DNA from: Bolinopsis microptera
Taxonomy: Eukaryota > Ctenophora > Tentaculata > Lobata > Bolinopsidae
Direction: 5' to 3'
Assembly: GCF_026151205.1 (NCBI RefSeq)
Contig: NC_087082.1
Span: 9,804,901 to 9,868,900, forward strand
Length of the DNA stretch: 64,000 nt
Shown here: positions 11,640-23,689 of the stretch, piece after piece
Numbering within the stretch: position 1 is the stretch's first letter
How the letters are laid out: each line of letters opens with the position of its first letter
Notes under the pieces: model-generated
Seen by the model: the letters and a program-made list of their open reading frames with translations, nothing else
Told to the model about the DNA's origin: nothing
Database searches by the model: none
Translations under genes and position numbers: made by a program

Positions 11640-12160
11640 ATTACTGACATAACTGGCTCCCTAAATTCTTACTAAGACTTCATTAGAAACATTCCAAAAA
11701 AAGCAATCATTTGTAATACTTTTAGAAATCATCATCCTTATGCGGCAAAGAAGTGTTTTATAAATCTTTATTCCACTGGAAAGTTTTTAAAATATAGGAT
11801 AATGTTTTTGATAAAATTGTTTTTAAATATAATTGTATTTGATAAATAATTAATGTTGGTGGGGAAATATTTATTATATATTTTTTCACATAGTGCGATG
11901 ATATTTTGTAGACATGTGTGATGATTTACCTGGGGACCCCAGGCTATTATGTTCCCAGGCTATTATGACCCCAGGCTATTATGTTCATAAAGATTCGGCG
12001 GAATGACAGGCTGAGCGCCGCCCAGTAAGAGAGATCATGCAATAAATGCCACCGAGGTTTATGATTCATAAACTCGGCTCAATTTTACTACGTATGTGGT
12101 TTATCGGGTCATGAATATCAAAGAAAACATTTACGGACACGTCCAATTGAGTTTGAGGAT
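11640..12160. other. No gene; short repeated segment
   Basis: Contains a threefold CAGGCTATTATG repeat (about 11940-11990). A following 45-bp segment beginning GATTCGGCGGAATGACA recurs at about 16862. Confidence 0.5.
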
Positions 12161-12650
12161 ATTGGTAAACAAAAATAATAGCGTTTTCGACGATAGTGGC
12201 TTAATTTTTGCATCTATTAACCTAACACGTTCAGAAGTTCTGATCATTAGCCAGTTAGCCACGTGACCCATACTCCCGTCTACCATTTGACGGATGTTAC
12301 TCGTCTAAATTTCTTCGAAGTAGCGCGCCGCTTTCTTTTCGAAATGGCCCGATGGCAAATGCTACGAAGTAGCGCACGCCGGGCCAGACCATTATATAGA
12401 TACCATTATATTATATTAACAATGGTCAAGTCTACCATATGCACTGCTCAGAAATAAAATTTATTGTTGTTTGGCACTATAATGTTTAAAATGTCACATT
12501 TTTGTGACTTACTGACTTAGTTAACTGTAGCTGCTCAATTAACATTCCTTGGTCTGAAATATAGTAGATTATGTCAATCTCACAATTATAATACGCCATT
12601 AGTTAAAGGGTCCTCATGATCCAACGGTTATACGGCAATATTTGGTTAAA
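12160..12650 (+). repeat. Dispersed direct repeat, copy 1
   Basis: Shares long blocks with 14995-15310 in the same orientation. Examples are AACAAAAATAATAGCGTTTT, CTAACACGTTCAGAAGTTCTGA, and a block through GCACTGCTCAGAAATAAAA to CCAACGGTTATACGGCAATA. It has no coding capacity and is probably an uncharacterised interspersed repeat. Confidence 0.8.
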
Positions 12651-13555
12651 TTTGTCACACTTATAATACGATACCTCTTTTTTACTGTATCATGGTGTCC
12701 ACAAGAACCTTTTAACTCACTACGTGATATTTATTCTATCGATTGCAGCCCTTAAATATATATTAGTTCCCTAATACACGCACTTGATTATTGATATTTG
12801 GTTAATGAGGTTAATTCTGTCACATTTTATGGCACTTTAAATTTTGGATGCATTGCCGAAATCATTTATATCTGATTTTGGTTTGAAAAGCGGTAAAACT
12901 CCATATAAGGAGTATGGATGATTCAAGATAGGGCAGTTGATGTTAAAATTGTCACAAAAATGATGTGACGAAGTCAACATTTCTTGTCCCTATTTTTAAG
13001 AACTATGCCTCTATTAGAATTCAATTATCTTTCAGAAATAATTGGTAGATTATTGGGTATTAGCGTAGTATTTATTTTAGAATATTCTAGTTAAGTGGAA
13101 AATAACGTGTTAGTCAGGTTCTTTAGGTTAGGTTAGTTATTAAACAGACTGCGCCGCGCGGTACCACGTGGTTTGCCATGTGGTACCACGTGACACAGTG
13201 TTGTAAGATGCTCGCTTGCCCCGTTAGAGGTAGTTCTTGAAGTAGCAAGTTAGGTTACGGTTAAAAAAGTTTACCGCTGCTCGAGAACACTGTGACGTGG
13301 CCGACGAGCTACTAGTTTTATTTGTTCGTCAAAGTTTATATATTTTTACTTTCGGAACTTATTGTTCGAATTTTCTGTTTATTTTTTGCATCCCTAACTT
13401 AGGATTCAAATTATAGTCATTCGATCGAATTGAAAGTAACTTCTTGTGTATAAGAGCACTTCTTGTGTATAAGAGTTTAGAGTGATACCCGTTTTATCGT
13501 ATTTATAATCCTGTTATAGTGTTACAGCAATGACTGCTTGTGAAGGTTTGTGGTT

Positions 13556-13705
13556 CCATTATTGTACGATACTAATTATCGTACCTCCGTATTTAACTCA
13601 TTATACGATACTACATATATCGTATCTTCCTATTTAACTAATCATACGATAATAAATATCGTATCCACCGTGTTGAACTAGTGTATGATACTGTTTACCG
13701 TAGGT
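13556..13705. repeat. Tandem array of short TACGATA...ATCGTA hairpins
   Basis: Four successive units of about 46 bp, each containing a small inverted repeat such as TACGATACTACATATATCGTA, separated by a TATTTAACT-type spacer. Confidence 0.8.
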
Positions 13706-13724
13706 TCGTTATTGTGATTATTGT

Positions 13725-13960
13725 GGTTCTGCCCGAGGTGTGCCCGAGGTGTGCTTTCTGCGGTGCCCACCTGGGTGTGCCCCGGGTGTGCCCACCTGTT
13801 CTTTTCCCAAGGTTTCCCAATTACCATGCCCGAATTTTGCCCGAGATGTGCCCGAGGTGTGCCCCAGGTGGTTCTGCCCGAGGTGTGCTTTCTGCCCGAG
13901 ATGTGCCCAAGTTTGTGCCCCAGGTGTGCCCGAGGTGTGCCCCAGATGTGCATCGGCAGA
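13725..13960. repeat. GTGTGCCCGAG-type minisatellite
   Basis: Irregular tandem units built from TGCCCGAGGTGTGCCC and TTCTGCCCGAGATG. The ORFs over it on both strands are low-complexity by-products of the repeat. Confidence 0.85.
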
Positions 13961-14994
13961 TTACCGAGTTACCCAAAAAATCATAAAATAATAAATATCA
14001 ATGCAACACAGACCCCTTGAGTCTTGAAGCTGTCACTGCCTGGCTCAGCGCAAACCTGTTATGTAATTATTGGACTCCAGCAAACGCCAAACCTGTCTCC
14101 ACTTTTGCCGCTAAAAACATAATCATAACAGGTTACGATAACCTGTATTTAGTTAAACCACCTCATGTTCCAAATTCATTTGTGCTACTTTTATCCGGGT
14201 TCTGCAAGCGACTTGAAGAATCTAGACGGATCACCTTTGAGTTCCAGGAATCCAGCCTTCTAAAAACAACATTGCACCAATTAGGAGTGTCCTCTTACTT
14301 GTGAAAATAGTTGCCCCGGACGTGGCCGCGACCACCTCCCAATTACCTAGGTGACCGCATTCCGCGGGTGGGCGATTGAGATTCAATATGTACCAGATAT
14401 TTTGTTAAGAGTTCAGTTATTGTATTCACGATTTACTATACGCATCTCTTAAAGACTTTATCATCAATCATGATCGTGTCTCTATTGGTTATTATGTAAG
14501 TAAAGTACTTCAAGCTATTACAAACCCACTTCCGTTGTAGTACTTCTGCGGGCAAACAAGGGACTTCCGAGCAAGGCCAAAGCATGGGAGATATGTCTCT
14601 ATGCGGGGATGGGCCTAGGTTGAGTTCCTAGTGTGGGATTTAGCGAAAGTTCCTGTTGAAGAATCCTAGGAGGTTACCCAAAAAGGTTGTCCCTATCTAT
14701 AAGTCTTGTCGACTGTTACACAAATTTGAAGATATGGTTGAGTTTACTGTTGTTAAGATCCTCCATACGCGTCATGATCTGGATGCACTTGCAGAGGAGG
14801 TGCTGGGATGTTTCTGGAACATCTAAGTTCTACTCGATATGAATATTGAATACCTAGTAAGTTGAGTTAATCTGAGATGTTCAGAACGAACCGTGAGTTA
14901 AAACTGGTGTTGTTAAGCGCTTTAAATGAATCTGAGAGGAATTAATGATTGATGGAGATCTTAAGTTATCATTCTACAAGCCTTTTTCGAGCCC
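13961..14994. other. No gene supported
   Basis: A 95-codon frame at 14017-14304 has no recognisable domain and no splice context. I treat the stretch as intergenic. Confidence 0.4.
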
Positions 14995-15310
14995 AATAAA
15001 ATAGGTAAACAAAAATAATAGCGTTTTAGACGGTTAGTGGCTTAATTTTGGCATATATTAACCTAACATGTTCAGAAGTTCTGAACATTAGCATCTGAAC
15101 ATTAACCACGTAACCCATACTCCTATATGCACTGCTCAGAAATAAAACTTATTGTTGTTTGGCACTAATGTCACATTTTTGTGACTACATGTAGGTGCCC
15201 AATTAAAATTCCTTGGTCTGAAATTTAGTAGATTAGGTCAATCATTTAACAATTATAATACACCATTAGTTAAAGGCCAGGGTACTGACCCAACGGTTAT
15301 ACGGCAATAT
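14995..15310 (+). repeat. Dispersed direct repeat, copy 2
   Basis: Shorter copy of the 12160-12650 repeat. It contains a local duplication (TCTGAACATTAGCATCTGAACATTA) and lacks the central segment present in copy 1. Confidence 0.8.
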
Positions 15311-15489
15311 TTAAGGATAACTTCGTACTGGTCAAAAGGCCATAAAAGCATTCGACCCAGTCAAAAAAGGTTTAATGATATATCCCTCATACCACGGCTT
15401 TCGTGGAAAGTCATGTTACTAAGTTGATGACTTGGTGTCAGTAAAATGGCAATATATATCGTCTCGCTTCATATATCTATATATATATA

Positions 15490-15606
15490 TTATCGGACAT
15501 AATTACCGCAGACATTACTTTCACGCTGAAGACCTTAGCGTGAACAATTATGTCCGTGAAAAATTTGGGTCGTGAAAAACTTGTCCGCGACAATTATGTC
15601 CGATAA
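15490..15606. mobile_element. 117-bp palindromic MITE
   Basis: The ends TTATCGGACATAATTACCGC and GCGACAATTATGTCCGATAA are inverted repeats. An inner pair, CACGCTGAAG...CTTAGCGTG, forms a second hairpin. The element sits in an (AT)n tract. Confidence 0.75.
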
Positions 15607-16135
15607 CTATAAGGTAGTAAGTTAATGAGCCATCTCGAGTTTTCTTTTTTAAATACAGCTCATTACACTGCATTCTGATTTCTGGTTGATAGCGGTTCAG
15701 AGGAAGCTCCGCAGTTGATCATCTCTCAACGGATTCTGGGTATTAGGTTAGCAGCATGTATGATGTTACCATCCCTCGAGCTATTTCGTTTTATTTTACT
15801 GGTACGCATTTCCTTTTTCCTGGAATTATGTGAATATTTTAACTATATTCTGATCGAGTTTGTAGAATGTAGATGCTTCATTATATTAGTCTCTATGTTT
15901 TCTGCATTCTGCACAGTTGCATTAGAATCTATAAATATATGGGCTGTCTAATAAATATCTTGCTCAGCTAATCGCAACATTGAACACAAAGTGAGCCCCC
16001 TCACTCCTCAGTCGTTGATCTTGATCATGACTTCATTAACTAGATCACACAATCTTAATCAATAATCTCAGGCCGAAGGCCGGCTTACACTAGTCACACT
16101 CACAGGAGGACCAAAGTGCCAAGAAACTGCTGCTA
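15607..16135. other. No gene seen
   Basis: AT-rich intergenic sequence. A 78-codon frame at 15715-15951 is hydrophobic but has no recognisable family or splice context. A short GGCC-GAA-GGCC hairpin lies at 16071-16081. Confidence 0.4.
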
Positions 16136-16320
16136 AGTGCTAACTGCTGCTCACTGCTGCTAACTGCTGCTCACTGCTGTTAACCGCTGCTAACTGCTGC
16201 TATTTGCTGCTAACTGCTGCTAACTGCTGCCAACTGCTGCTCACTGCTGCTAACTGCTGCTCACTGCTGCTAACTGCTGCTAACTGCTGCTCACTGCTGA
16301 TCACTGTTGCTCACTTCTGC
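16136..16320. repeat. 10-bp minisatellite (TAACTGCTGC/TCACTGCTGC)
   Basis: About 18 consecutive 10-mers alternating mainly between TAACTGCTGC and TCACTGCTGC. The period exactly matches one helical turn. Confidence 0.95.
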
Positions 16321-16497
16321 TGTCGCGCGCCCCATTTGCACTTGGCCCTTAAACTATAGTGATGTCATAAATTTTACCTGTACTTTTACTTTTACTTGAT
16401 CATAACCCTAACCCAAACCTTTACAATAACAAAAGCATATGCGTTTGAAAATACATCGATTCAAGTTGGTTTCAACTGTCGGGACTCGGGCCCTTTT

Positions 16498-16605
16498 TGT
16501 ATCACGTGGTGACCCCCACGGTCGTTTCACTATAGCGTCTTCGACGCTACAGGGGGAGCCGCGCACTTCGTGCGCGGCGGGTCATACAACGTATGACAAG
16601 GCCCT
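16498..16605. mobile_element. Short GC-rich double-hairpin MITE
   Basis: Begins TTGTATCACGTGGTGACCCC and ends GTCATACAACGTATGACAAG. Between them are two perfect hairpins: 16533-16549 (7-bp stem, TTC loop) and 16558-16578 (9-bp stem, TTC loop). Related pieces occur at 9125-9195, 17455-17530 (inverted), 17690-17725, 31290-31375 and 37030-37075. Confidence 0.75.
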
Positions 16606-17030
16606 TTTAGAACAATCTCGAAGATCGATATATTCGACTGTATAGATATTCGACTGTATAGAGTGATTTAGCACACTAAAGTGATTTAGCACGCTTGCAT
16701 CGCGCCACAAGTTTTTCTTAACATGTAACACTATAACAACTACTATATATACTTATAGCATATAAAAACTCGCAAGACTTCGATAGTATGCAGTGGCGCA
16801 GTGCATGTTACGAATTACCTCAACCTGGGGACCTCAGGCTATCACAAATCATGTTCAAAGAGATTCGGCGGAATGACAAGCTGAGCGCGGCCCAGTAAGC
16901 TACGAATACATAATATTAATTACTGTTAAAAACCCGCCGTTTAGCCGTCGACGACACAATTTATTTTTACTGTTTTAGAATTTGTTATGTTAATGGTTAA
17001 TAATGCCAAACATTAATCTTTCTCCTTAAG

Positions 17031-17464
17031 CAAGGGGTCGTTCACATATACGTAATCAGCCGAGGGTAGAGGGGGTTCCCGAATACTTAAAGGAGGGGGA
17101 GGGGGGTTGGCTGTTGATTACGTAATCAAAGTTTTACCGTCTAGAATGATAACGATTTGACAATAATAATATTTCAATGCAAATTCCACTCAATTTCACC
17201 TTGATAGTGATAAAATTTAGGAATGGATCGGCAATCGGGTATCCGGCTGCTATTATATACTAAAGTAGTTTGGAACTGGAAGGTAAGTAGTAGTAACTGT
17301 AAGGTGCTTGGCCGGGTATCATAACAATGATTACGTAATTTTGCTGCCAGGAGGGGGGGGGGGTGGGTCTTGATTACGCCTACGGTTGATTACCGAGGGG
17401 GGGGGGGGGGGGTAAAAATTGCTAAAATATTGATTACGTAATATAATTATATGAACGACCCTTG
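17031..17464. mobile_element. MITE with CAAGGG(G)TCGTTCA termini
   Basis: The left end CAAGGGGTCGTTCACATATA and the right end TATATGAACGACCCTTG are inverted repeats continuing into TACGTAATCA. The 434-bp element carries internal G-runs and no ORF. Its right end abuts the inverted copy of the double-hairpin MITE. Confidence 0.75.
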
Positions 17465-18059
17465 TCATACGTTGTATGACCCGCCGCGCACGAAGTGCGC
17501 GACTCCCCCTGTAGCGTCGAAGACGCTACTATAGTAGGTAGTGCGCCATCGACAGTGAGCCGCGCGTGCCGACTGTAGGATGGTTTTTTAGCGCTAATTT
17601 CGGCCAGCACAATTTTCTTCAAACAAATAGATATTGAGTATCTTTCCCGACCTCCAATTGCAACAAAAATTGGTCACCGCGCCAGAAGTTGTATCACGCG
17701 GTGACCCCCACTGCCGCTTCACTATAGTGGGTGTCATCCGAATTGCGAGATTCGCGAGAAATCTCAGGTGCAACTGTACGAGAAGAACTCGCGTGCGCGA
17801 GATGATAGATTCAATACTTAATTGTTACCGCGTGTACGGTAGAGTCACATTTAGAAGGTTCTAGACTATTTGACGTTGTATGTTGACTTCTTCGATGATG
17901 TGATCACAATTAACAGAAAAGCTTAACCCTCAACTATTCACAATTTTTGAACTTGCAGCTCTCCCTCTATCTTATTCTTACTTGCTTACTTGGGGACCCC
18001 GGGCTTTGGTGTTTAGTGTCTGATCACGTAAGTCCCGGTATTGAATTTGAGACAGGAAA
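17465..18059. other. MITE remnants, otherwise no gene
   Basis: Inverted double-hairpin MITE piece: hairpins 17485-17501 and 17511-17529, both with a GAA loop. A second GTATCACGCGGTGACCCCCA end lies at about 17693. No coding feature is supported. Confidence 0.5.
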
Positions 18060-18175
18060 GCATTTTACAAATTAGAATTAGAATAAGAGTCAAATTTAAA
18101 CAGCAATATAATAGAAATAGTAAATAAATTAAAAATGCTTCGATCTGCTGTGCAGGACATCAAAATTAGTATTTT
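18060..18175 (-). mobile_element. 3' tail of the same LINE family (minus strand)
   Basis: The complement of this stretch matches the 3' UTR and (ATTCTA)n tail at 7226-7309, including the CTGCACAGCAGAT and GCTGTGTAAATTTGA segments. Only the tail is recognisable. Confidence 0.75.
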
Positions 18176-18552
18176 AATCAGAAAACATATTCCAAATTAA
18201 ATCAGTAAAGCCATAATTTTAGTCACAATCAACAATATTTACAGAATGGACCACATATAATTAAAACTTGTACAATTGGTATCCTGGAGATGATAGATAA
18301 CACAACTAAAATTCATCTGCATCATAAATTAATGAAAATATACGGATGCCTCAGCGCTTCAAATGTCAAAGAACTAAATTTTGCAGTAATTTTAAAGTAA
18401 ATATTTGGTTCCATATCAGGTATCAACTATTAAAGGGCATGCTAACAGGAAAATATACTGATATCAGACTGTTTCCGGTTCAACAGCCAAATCTCTAGAC
18501 GGGTACTCAGATTACTAGTCGTTTGTGATAAAATAAAGTGTGGTATGTGGTA

Positions 18553-19490
18553 GTACTCTAGTAGCAGGGAATAGTTGAGTGTGCACTTCGATGTACACGA
18601 TTTCTGACAACACAGGGTTGTTTGTTAGATCATTCTTAACCAAAATCGTTTAGGTACGCAATTTGTGTCGCTAGACATAACCCTACAGGGCAACTTTTCT
18701 AAATTACCCTCAGTCGCGTATACGGGATTTTTGTATTTCAGCTCCTGAAGGTCATACAGACTTCAATTTTAGCTTAAAATTACCGCAATGGCCATATTTA
18801 TATACAAGTTATGAAGCAACATAAGGTCTCCAGTGCTTTGTTTTATAGATATTGACAAAAAACTGTTTTTTGGCTCAGCAAACCAAAAATGGGACTGAAT
18901 TTTGGTAACTTGAACTAGGAAGATCGTAGAGACTTGAATTTTAGCTTAAAATGAGCGCAAACATCACATTTATATACAACTTATAAAGCAATATAAGCCC
19001 TTTAATGCTTATTTGTTAAGATATTGACAAAAATCGGTCATTTTGGCTACACGCGTGAGGAAAAATACCAAATTGGGCAACAACTTTGGTCTTTTTTTGA
19101 CCAGTTTTGTGCTCAAGTTATTAAAATGTGCTTTGATGTTGTAGATCGGGTGTTTTCTTCCAATATGGGTTTCGGTATAAATCCAGAAGCACCCGGTTCA
19201 TGGGTGATAGGGGTTAAAAACCCTAAAATGTCAGGCGATGGGCGAGACAATTGTCTGAATTTGGTTATAAAAACACTTGCACTCTTTGCTAGGGTTTGCT
19301 TTTTTCTGCTACATTGATCCGATTTCTAACTACTAATCATCCCCCACTACATCATTCTCTTTTAGATACATGATTTCTATAAGTTCTTAAAGGTACATCC
19401 GGCATGATGTAAAGTCTATATCAAAGCATTTTAATGTGGTCTTAACAAGTTGCAAGATATTCAAGTTCACTAATAAAATAAAGATTGTAG
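18553..19490 (+). repeat. Left arm of a long inverted repeat (0.94 kb)
   Basis: Nearly identical to the complement of 20829-21762. It includes a 97-codon frame (19024-19317) that is also open in the other arm with a few substitutions. A third, more diverged copy starts at 63345. There is no recognisable protein domain, so I treat the frame as possibly non-coding. Confidence 0.9.
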
Positions 19491-20027
19491 TAAATCCTTC
19501 TTTTACATAATATTGAGCAATTGTGGGCTTTTTGAGGGGGAGGCTATAAAATGGCCAAATATAACTTTAAAGTAAACGACCCAATAATAATATTAAACGT
19601 AGAATGAAACTACTTAAAACTTATACAGATTCATGGTATCCTGTTTCAAGACGCTTGCTCCTGATTTTTAGCAACAATATCAACTGACCCCACGACGTTG
19701 TAATATAATTGTGGGTAGGCAATCACTTGATCTATAAATTTTGAACGGTAGTTTGTAAAAATAATTACATTCTACAAACATTATACGCTCCTACTATGCA
19801 ATTACTAGTCCTGGACTAACTCCCAATCATCTGTCCATATAATGGTGTTTCTGGGCAGATAGATGGTGTATGATGCCCTCATGCTAATTTCAGCGATCTT
19901 CGTGCAGGCCTTTTTCTCTTTAGTGTTTACGATCAGGTGCAGTGGTTCATAAATGTTTGGAGGATGCAGTTGTAAATGCCTCGAACTGCTACTGTCTGGA
20001 GCTTGCAATCTCTTCTGTCAATTTTAC
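19491..20027. other. Spacer of the inverted repeat
   Basis: No gene. A 67-codon minus-strand frame at 20008-19805 is unassigned. Confidence 0.4.
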
Positions 20028-20300
20028 GGCCAGGTAGCGCAGTTGGTTAGCCAGCTTTGCAATCGTGAGGTTGCGGGTTCAAATCCCACTGCCTGCCTGG
20101 TCGTGGGGTGAGTGTCGTTGACATTCAGCTAAGGATCGTGAGTGGTCTATGCAGCCCCCGGTCTACTCAGCCGAATACTCGAGAAATCGGGTGTGAGGGT
20201 TAAATGAGGAGCTGCACATTGCAGCAAAGTCTCGGGCGAAGAAAGTATGGTACACACTACCTTAACCGTCACTGGCTAAAAACAAATCCTTCGGCTTCCT
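20028..20300 (+). mobile_element. tRNA-derived SINE
   Basis: The tRNA-like head 20028-20098 has box A TAGCGCAGTTGGTTAGC, box B GGTTCAAATCCC and a near-complete acceptor pairing (CAGGTAG with CTGCCTG). It is followed by a SINE body containing CTACTCAGCCGAATA and GGTTAAATGAGGAG, which recurs at 57270-57440. Confidence 0.75.
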
Positions 20301-20828
20301 GTAATTGGCTGGTTGCACTTGTGTAACAATATGGCTGTTGGAATACTCCGAAGTAAAATAAGTGTCTAGATTTTTAAAAAAAATTGCTGATATCTCTTCA
20401 TATTCTTTTCTCTTGATCAGAAAATTTCTCTTCATTCAGATGCACATTCTTCGCTTTATCTGAATAGATCACTACATCTGGTCTCAGTGGTATTACACTA
20501 GTTAATGTAATGTCTAACAATAACGTTTATAAGTGCTAAAATTTCGAACTAGCGGACCATATTCGGAGGAGAAATTTGGGACAGTTTTTTGCTTGGAAAT
20601 ACTGATTTAATCGAATTTTAACCACAAAAATGACTCCCAATAATATTCTTATGGAGAGTGTGGATAAATATTAAATATTTAAAATAATACAGCTTTGACT
20701 ATGAAGTTGCGTCAATAATCATGTAAAGAATAATAGATAACCTACAATCTTCGTTTGGTAAACCGATTTGGTATCTTTCCTCAAATGTGTAGCCAAAATT
20801 ACTCGATATGTAAAAGAACGATAACCTA

Positions 20829-21762
20829 CAATCTTTGTTTTATTAGCGAACTTGAATATCTTGCAACTTGTTAAGACCACATTTAAATGCTTTGATATAG
20901 ACTTTACATCATGCCGGATGTACCTTTAAGAACTTATAGAAATCATGTATCTAAAAGAGAATGATGTAGAGGGGGATGATTAGTAGTTAGAAATCGGATC
21001 AATGTAGCAGAAAAAAGCAAACCCTAGCAAAGAGTGCAAGTGTTTTTATAACCAAATTCAGACAATTGTCTCGCCCATTGCCTGACATTTTAGGGTTTTT
21101 AACCCTTATCACCCATGAACCGGGTGCATCCGGATTTATACCGAAACCCATATTGGAAGAAAACACCCGATCTACAACATCAAAGCACATTTTAAAAACT
21201 TGAGCACAAAACTGGTCAAAAAAAGACCAAAGTTGTTGCCCAATTTGGTATTTTTCCTCACGCGTGTAGCCAAAATGACCGATTTTTGTCAATATCTTAA
21301 CAAATAAGCATTAAAGGGCTTATATTGCTTTATAAATTGTACATAAATGTGATGTTTGCGCTCATTTTAAGCTAAAATTCAAGTCTCTACGATCTTCCTA
21401 GTTCAAGTTACCAAAATTCAGTCCCATTTTTGGTTCGCTGAGCCAAAAAACAGTTTTTTGTCAATATCTATAAAACAAAGCACTGGAGACCTTATGTTGC
21501 TTCATAACTTGTATATAAATATGGCCGTTGCGGTAATTTTAAGCTAAAATTGAAGTCTGTATGACCTTCAGGAGCTGAAATACAAAAATCCCGTATACGC
21601 GACTGAGGGTAATTTAGAAAAGTTGCCCTGTAGGGTTATGTCTAGCGACACAAATTGCGTACCTAAACGATTTTGGTTAAGAATGATCTAACAAACAACC
21701 CTGTGTTGTCAGAAATCGTGTACATCGAAGTGCACACTCAACTATTCCCTGCTACTGGAGTA
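20829..21762 (-). repeat. Right arm of the long inverted repeat
   Basis: Inverted copy of 18553-19490, separated from it by 1.34 kb. The complement carries the same 97-codon frame at 21292-20999. Confidence 0.9.
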
Positions 21763-22470
21763 TAGATATTTATCTATATAGCATACTGTAAATCTAGATC
21801 TTTAAAACGAAGTAAGAGTTACCACGTTAGTCTTTTATCTCTCAGTTAAGTCTAAAATTCTGCTAATAATTGACCTTTTTTACCGACACGTTCTTACCAA
21901 AACAATTTAAATATACCCAACTACCATCTAGCTTACTCATAGAACACAACTCTGTATACTTTAAGTGGCCCTAACATTCAACCAAGGCAGAACATAGCTT
22001 AAGGACAAAACATCTGATACTCTTAACTTCAGACATCTTCTCTATAGCCTCTTTTCTAATAACAGAACAATCGTCAGGTAACATGGCAATTAGAATGTTA
22101 TGGGAATGTGCAAAGTAAGAATTATTTCCTAAAACAAATTTCCCTGTGAACTTTACCCGAAACGTGTTTCCTGACCAATGTTACTTCCTCAAACAAGCTA
22201 ACTATACCATAAATAACTGAGCTTTTATACTTGAAATTCAAATGAAGCGGTAAGTAAATATTGATAATATAACTAACTAATTTCCTTAGTTTAGGAGCAT
22301 CTCCTTACACACACAGTCATAGGTCCCAACCCAGCTTCTTCACGGTGTTTCTATCCAGGGGCTTGAATGTATGTCCCTAGAGAAGACATAAATGTCTCGT
22401 TGACTTAACGGTTGTCCTGAGAAGATTTCCGATATCGTGGGTAAACGAGTTGGGGCCGGATTTCTCTCCA
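21763..22470. other. No gene supported
   Basis: AT-rich sequence. Possible downstream continuation of the minus-strand gene candidate at 22471-23018, but no clear exon. Confidence 0.4.
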
Positions 22471-23018
22471 TCAAATGCAATGAATAAGTGTCTGAATGGC
22501 AGCTCTACCCTGCGAAGGCAGCAAATACATCTTTGCAATTCCCGTCCAATATTCTTCTCCAAGAAGGCAGTCATCAAGGTAACGACCAGATGGCTGCGCT
22601 ACAAGGGTCGTGAGTTCCTCAGTAACCTTCTGTCTAATCTTGTGTTGATCCAAGGCTAACGTACCTGGTTAGATAAACATTTTTACATCATTTACCTTTT
22701 TATATCAAGCAACTAAAAAAGTAATGAGTTATCAAAATCTTATACCTAAAATCCCATTTAATCGATAGGCTTGGATATTCGACTCGAAATCCCATATTTA
22801 TTTTAAAAGCGTTTAGTTGCCAAAAAAGAAAGATCTATGAAGTCAATAAAAAAAGCATTATACCTTTATCCTTTTTCCTGTCAAAGTAGAGCGACTCCAC
22901 TGTCAGATTCCAAGGCTATTCTAACGCATTCTCTTTAGATCGCTGCACAATTCCTCTCACCTTCTTTACTGTAAACTGCTTGTCAAACTCCATAAACTCG
23001 TTATATTTACAGGTAAGT
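22471..23018 (-). CDS. Candidate exons of an unidentified protein gene
   Basis: Three minus-strand segments have compatible splice borders and phases: 23018-22961 (LTCKYNEFMEFDKQFTVKK), 22915-22864 (PWNLTVESLYFDRKKDK) and one starting at 22664 (TLALDQHKIRQKVTEELTTL, then a Gly-Arg-Tyr-Leu-Asp-Asp stretch). The third frame runs to a stop at 22471 but may splice out earlier. The composition and phase agreement look like genuine coding sequence of a soluble protein. I do not recognise the family. No start exon or further downstream exons were found, so it may be a fragment or pseudogene. Confidence 0.4.
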
Positions 23019-23689
23019 CTAGCGCATACTTTGTTATTTACCCTGTGCACAGCTATCAAGGGTGCCAACCCGTCAAGATTGTCTATATTGTATCTTCTCT
23101 TCTTAGCAGAAGGGGTTCTAAAAGGAGTTCGAAGGAGTTCTTTTCGAGGTGGAGGTTCAGACGAGGGTTGAGGTTATGCTGGATGTTGAGGTTCTGCTGT
23201 AGGTTCAAATGGGAATACTTTTATGAAGTTAGATCCAGGAAACAATCATCGGATTTCTACAGTCTCCTGAAATATGTTATGTCACATTAGATGATACGGA
23301 AAGACACTGTAACGGGCAATCTATGATTTGTTCAAGCATACCCAAAAGGATTTCTTTCATAATAGCAGCTTATTAAAAACACAACATTAAGATTTATTTT
23401 AAAATCAACCTAAAACCACATGGCTCAGCAACAATTTCACCAAGTGCAGATCGATCAACATAGCATGTGATGATGTGACAAGTCGCCCCACGAAAAACCT
23501 CACCGAAAATCCACGCGGTGTTGGGTGGGTGGCTCGAACGAGAGGTGCATGGGTGTTTCTAACCTATGCATAGGAAGGGACTAGCCATCTCTACAACAAA
23601 GGAAAGGCTCTAATAGCCTCTACTAACCTCAGAACCGCAGCATAACCGCTTTTACCACAGGCAAATAACACCTTCCGCAGGAAACTAAC
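23019..23689. other. No gene supported
   Basis: Mixed sequence containing a short stretch rich in GGTTCTA/GGAGTTC near 23110-23200. Nothing further identified. Confidence 0.4.

Noticed and set aside
13678..14020. Overlapping Cys/Pro-rich ORFs on both strands
   Set aside because: They are by-products of the GTGTGCCCGAG minisatellite.
20028..20098. Functional tRNA gene
   Set aside because: It has pol III boxes and a partial acceptor stem, but a SINE body follows and recurs at 57270, so it is a SINE head.
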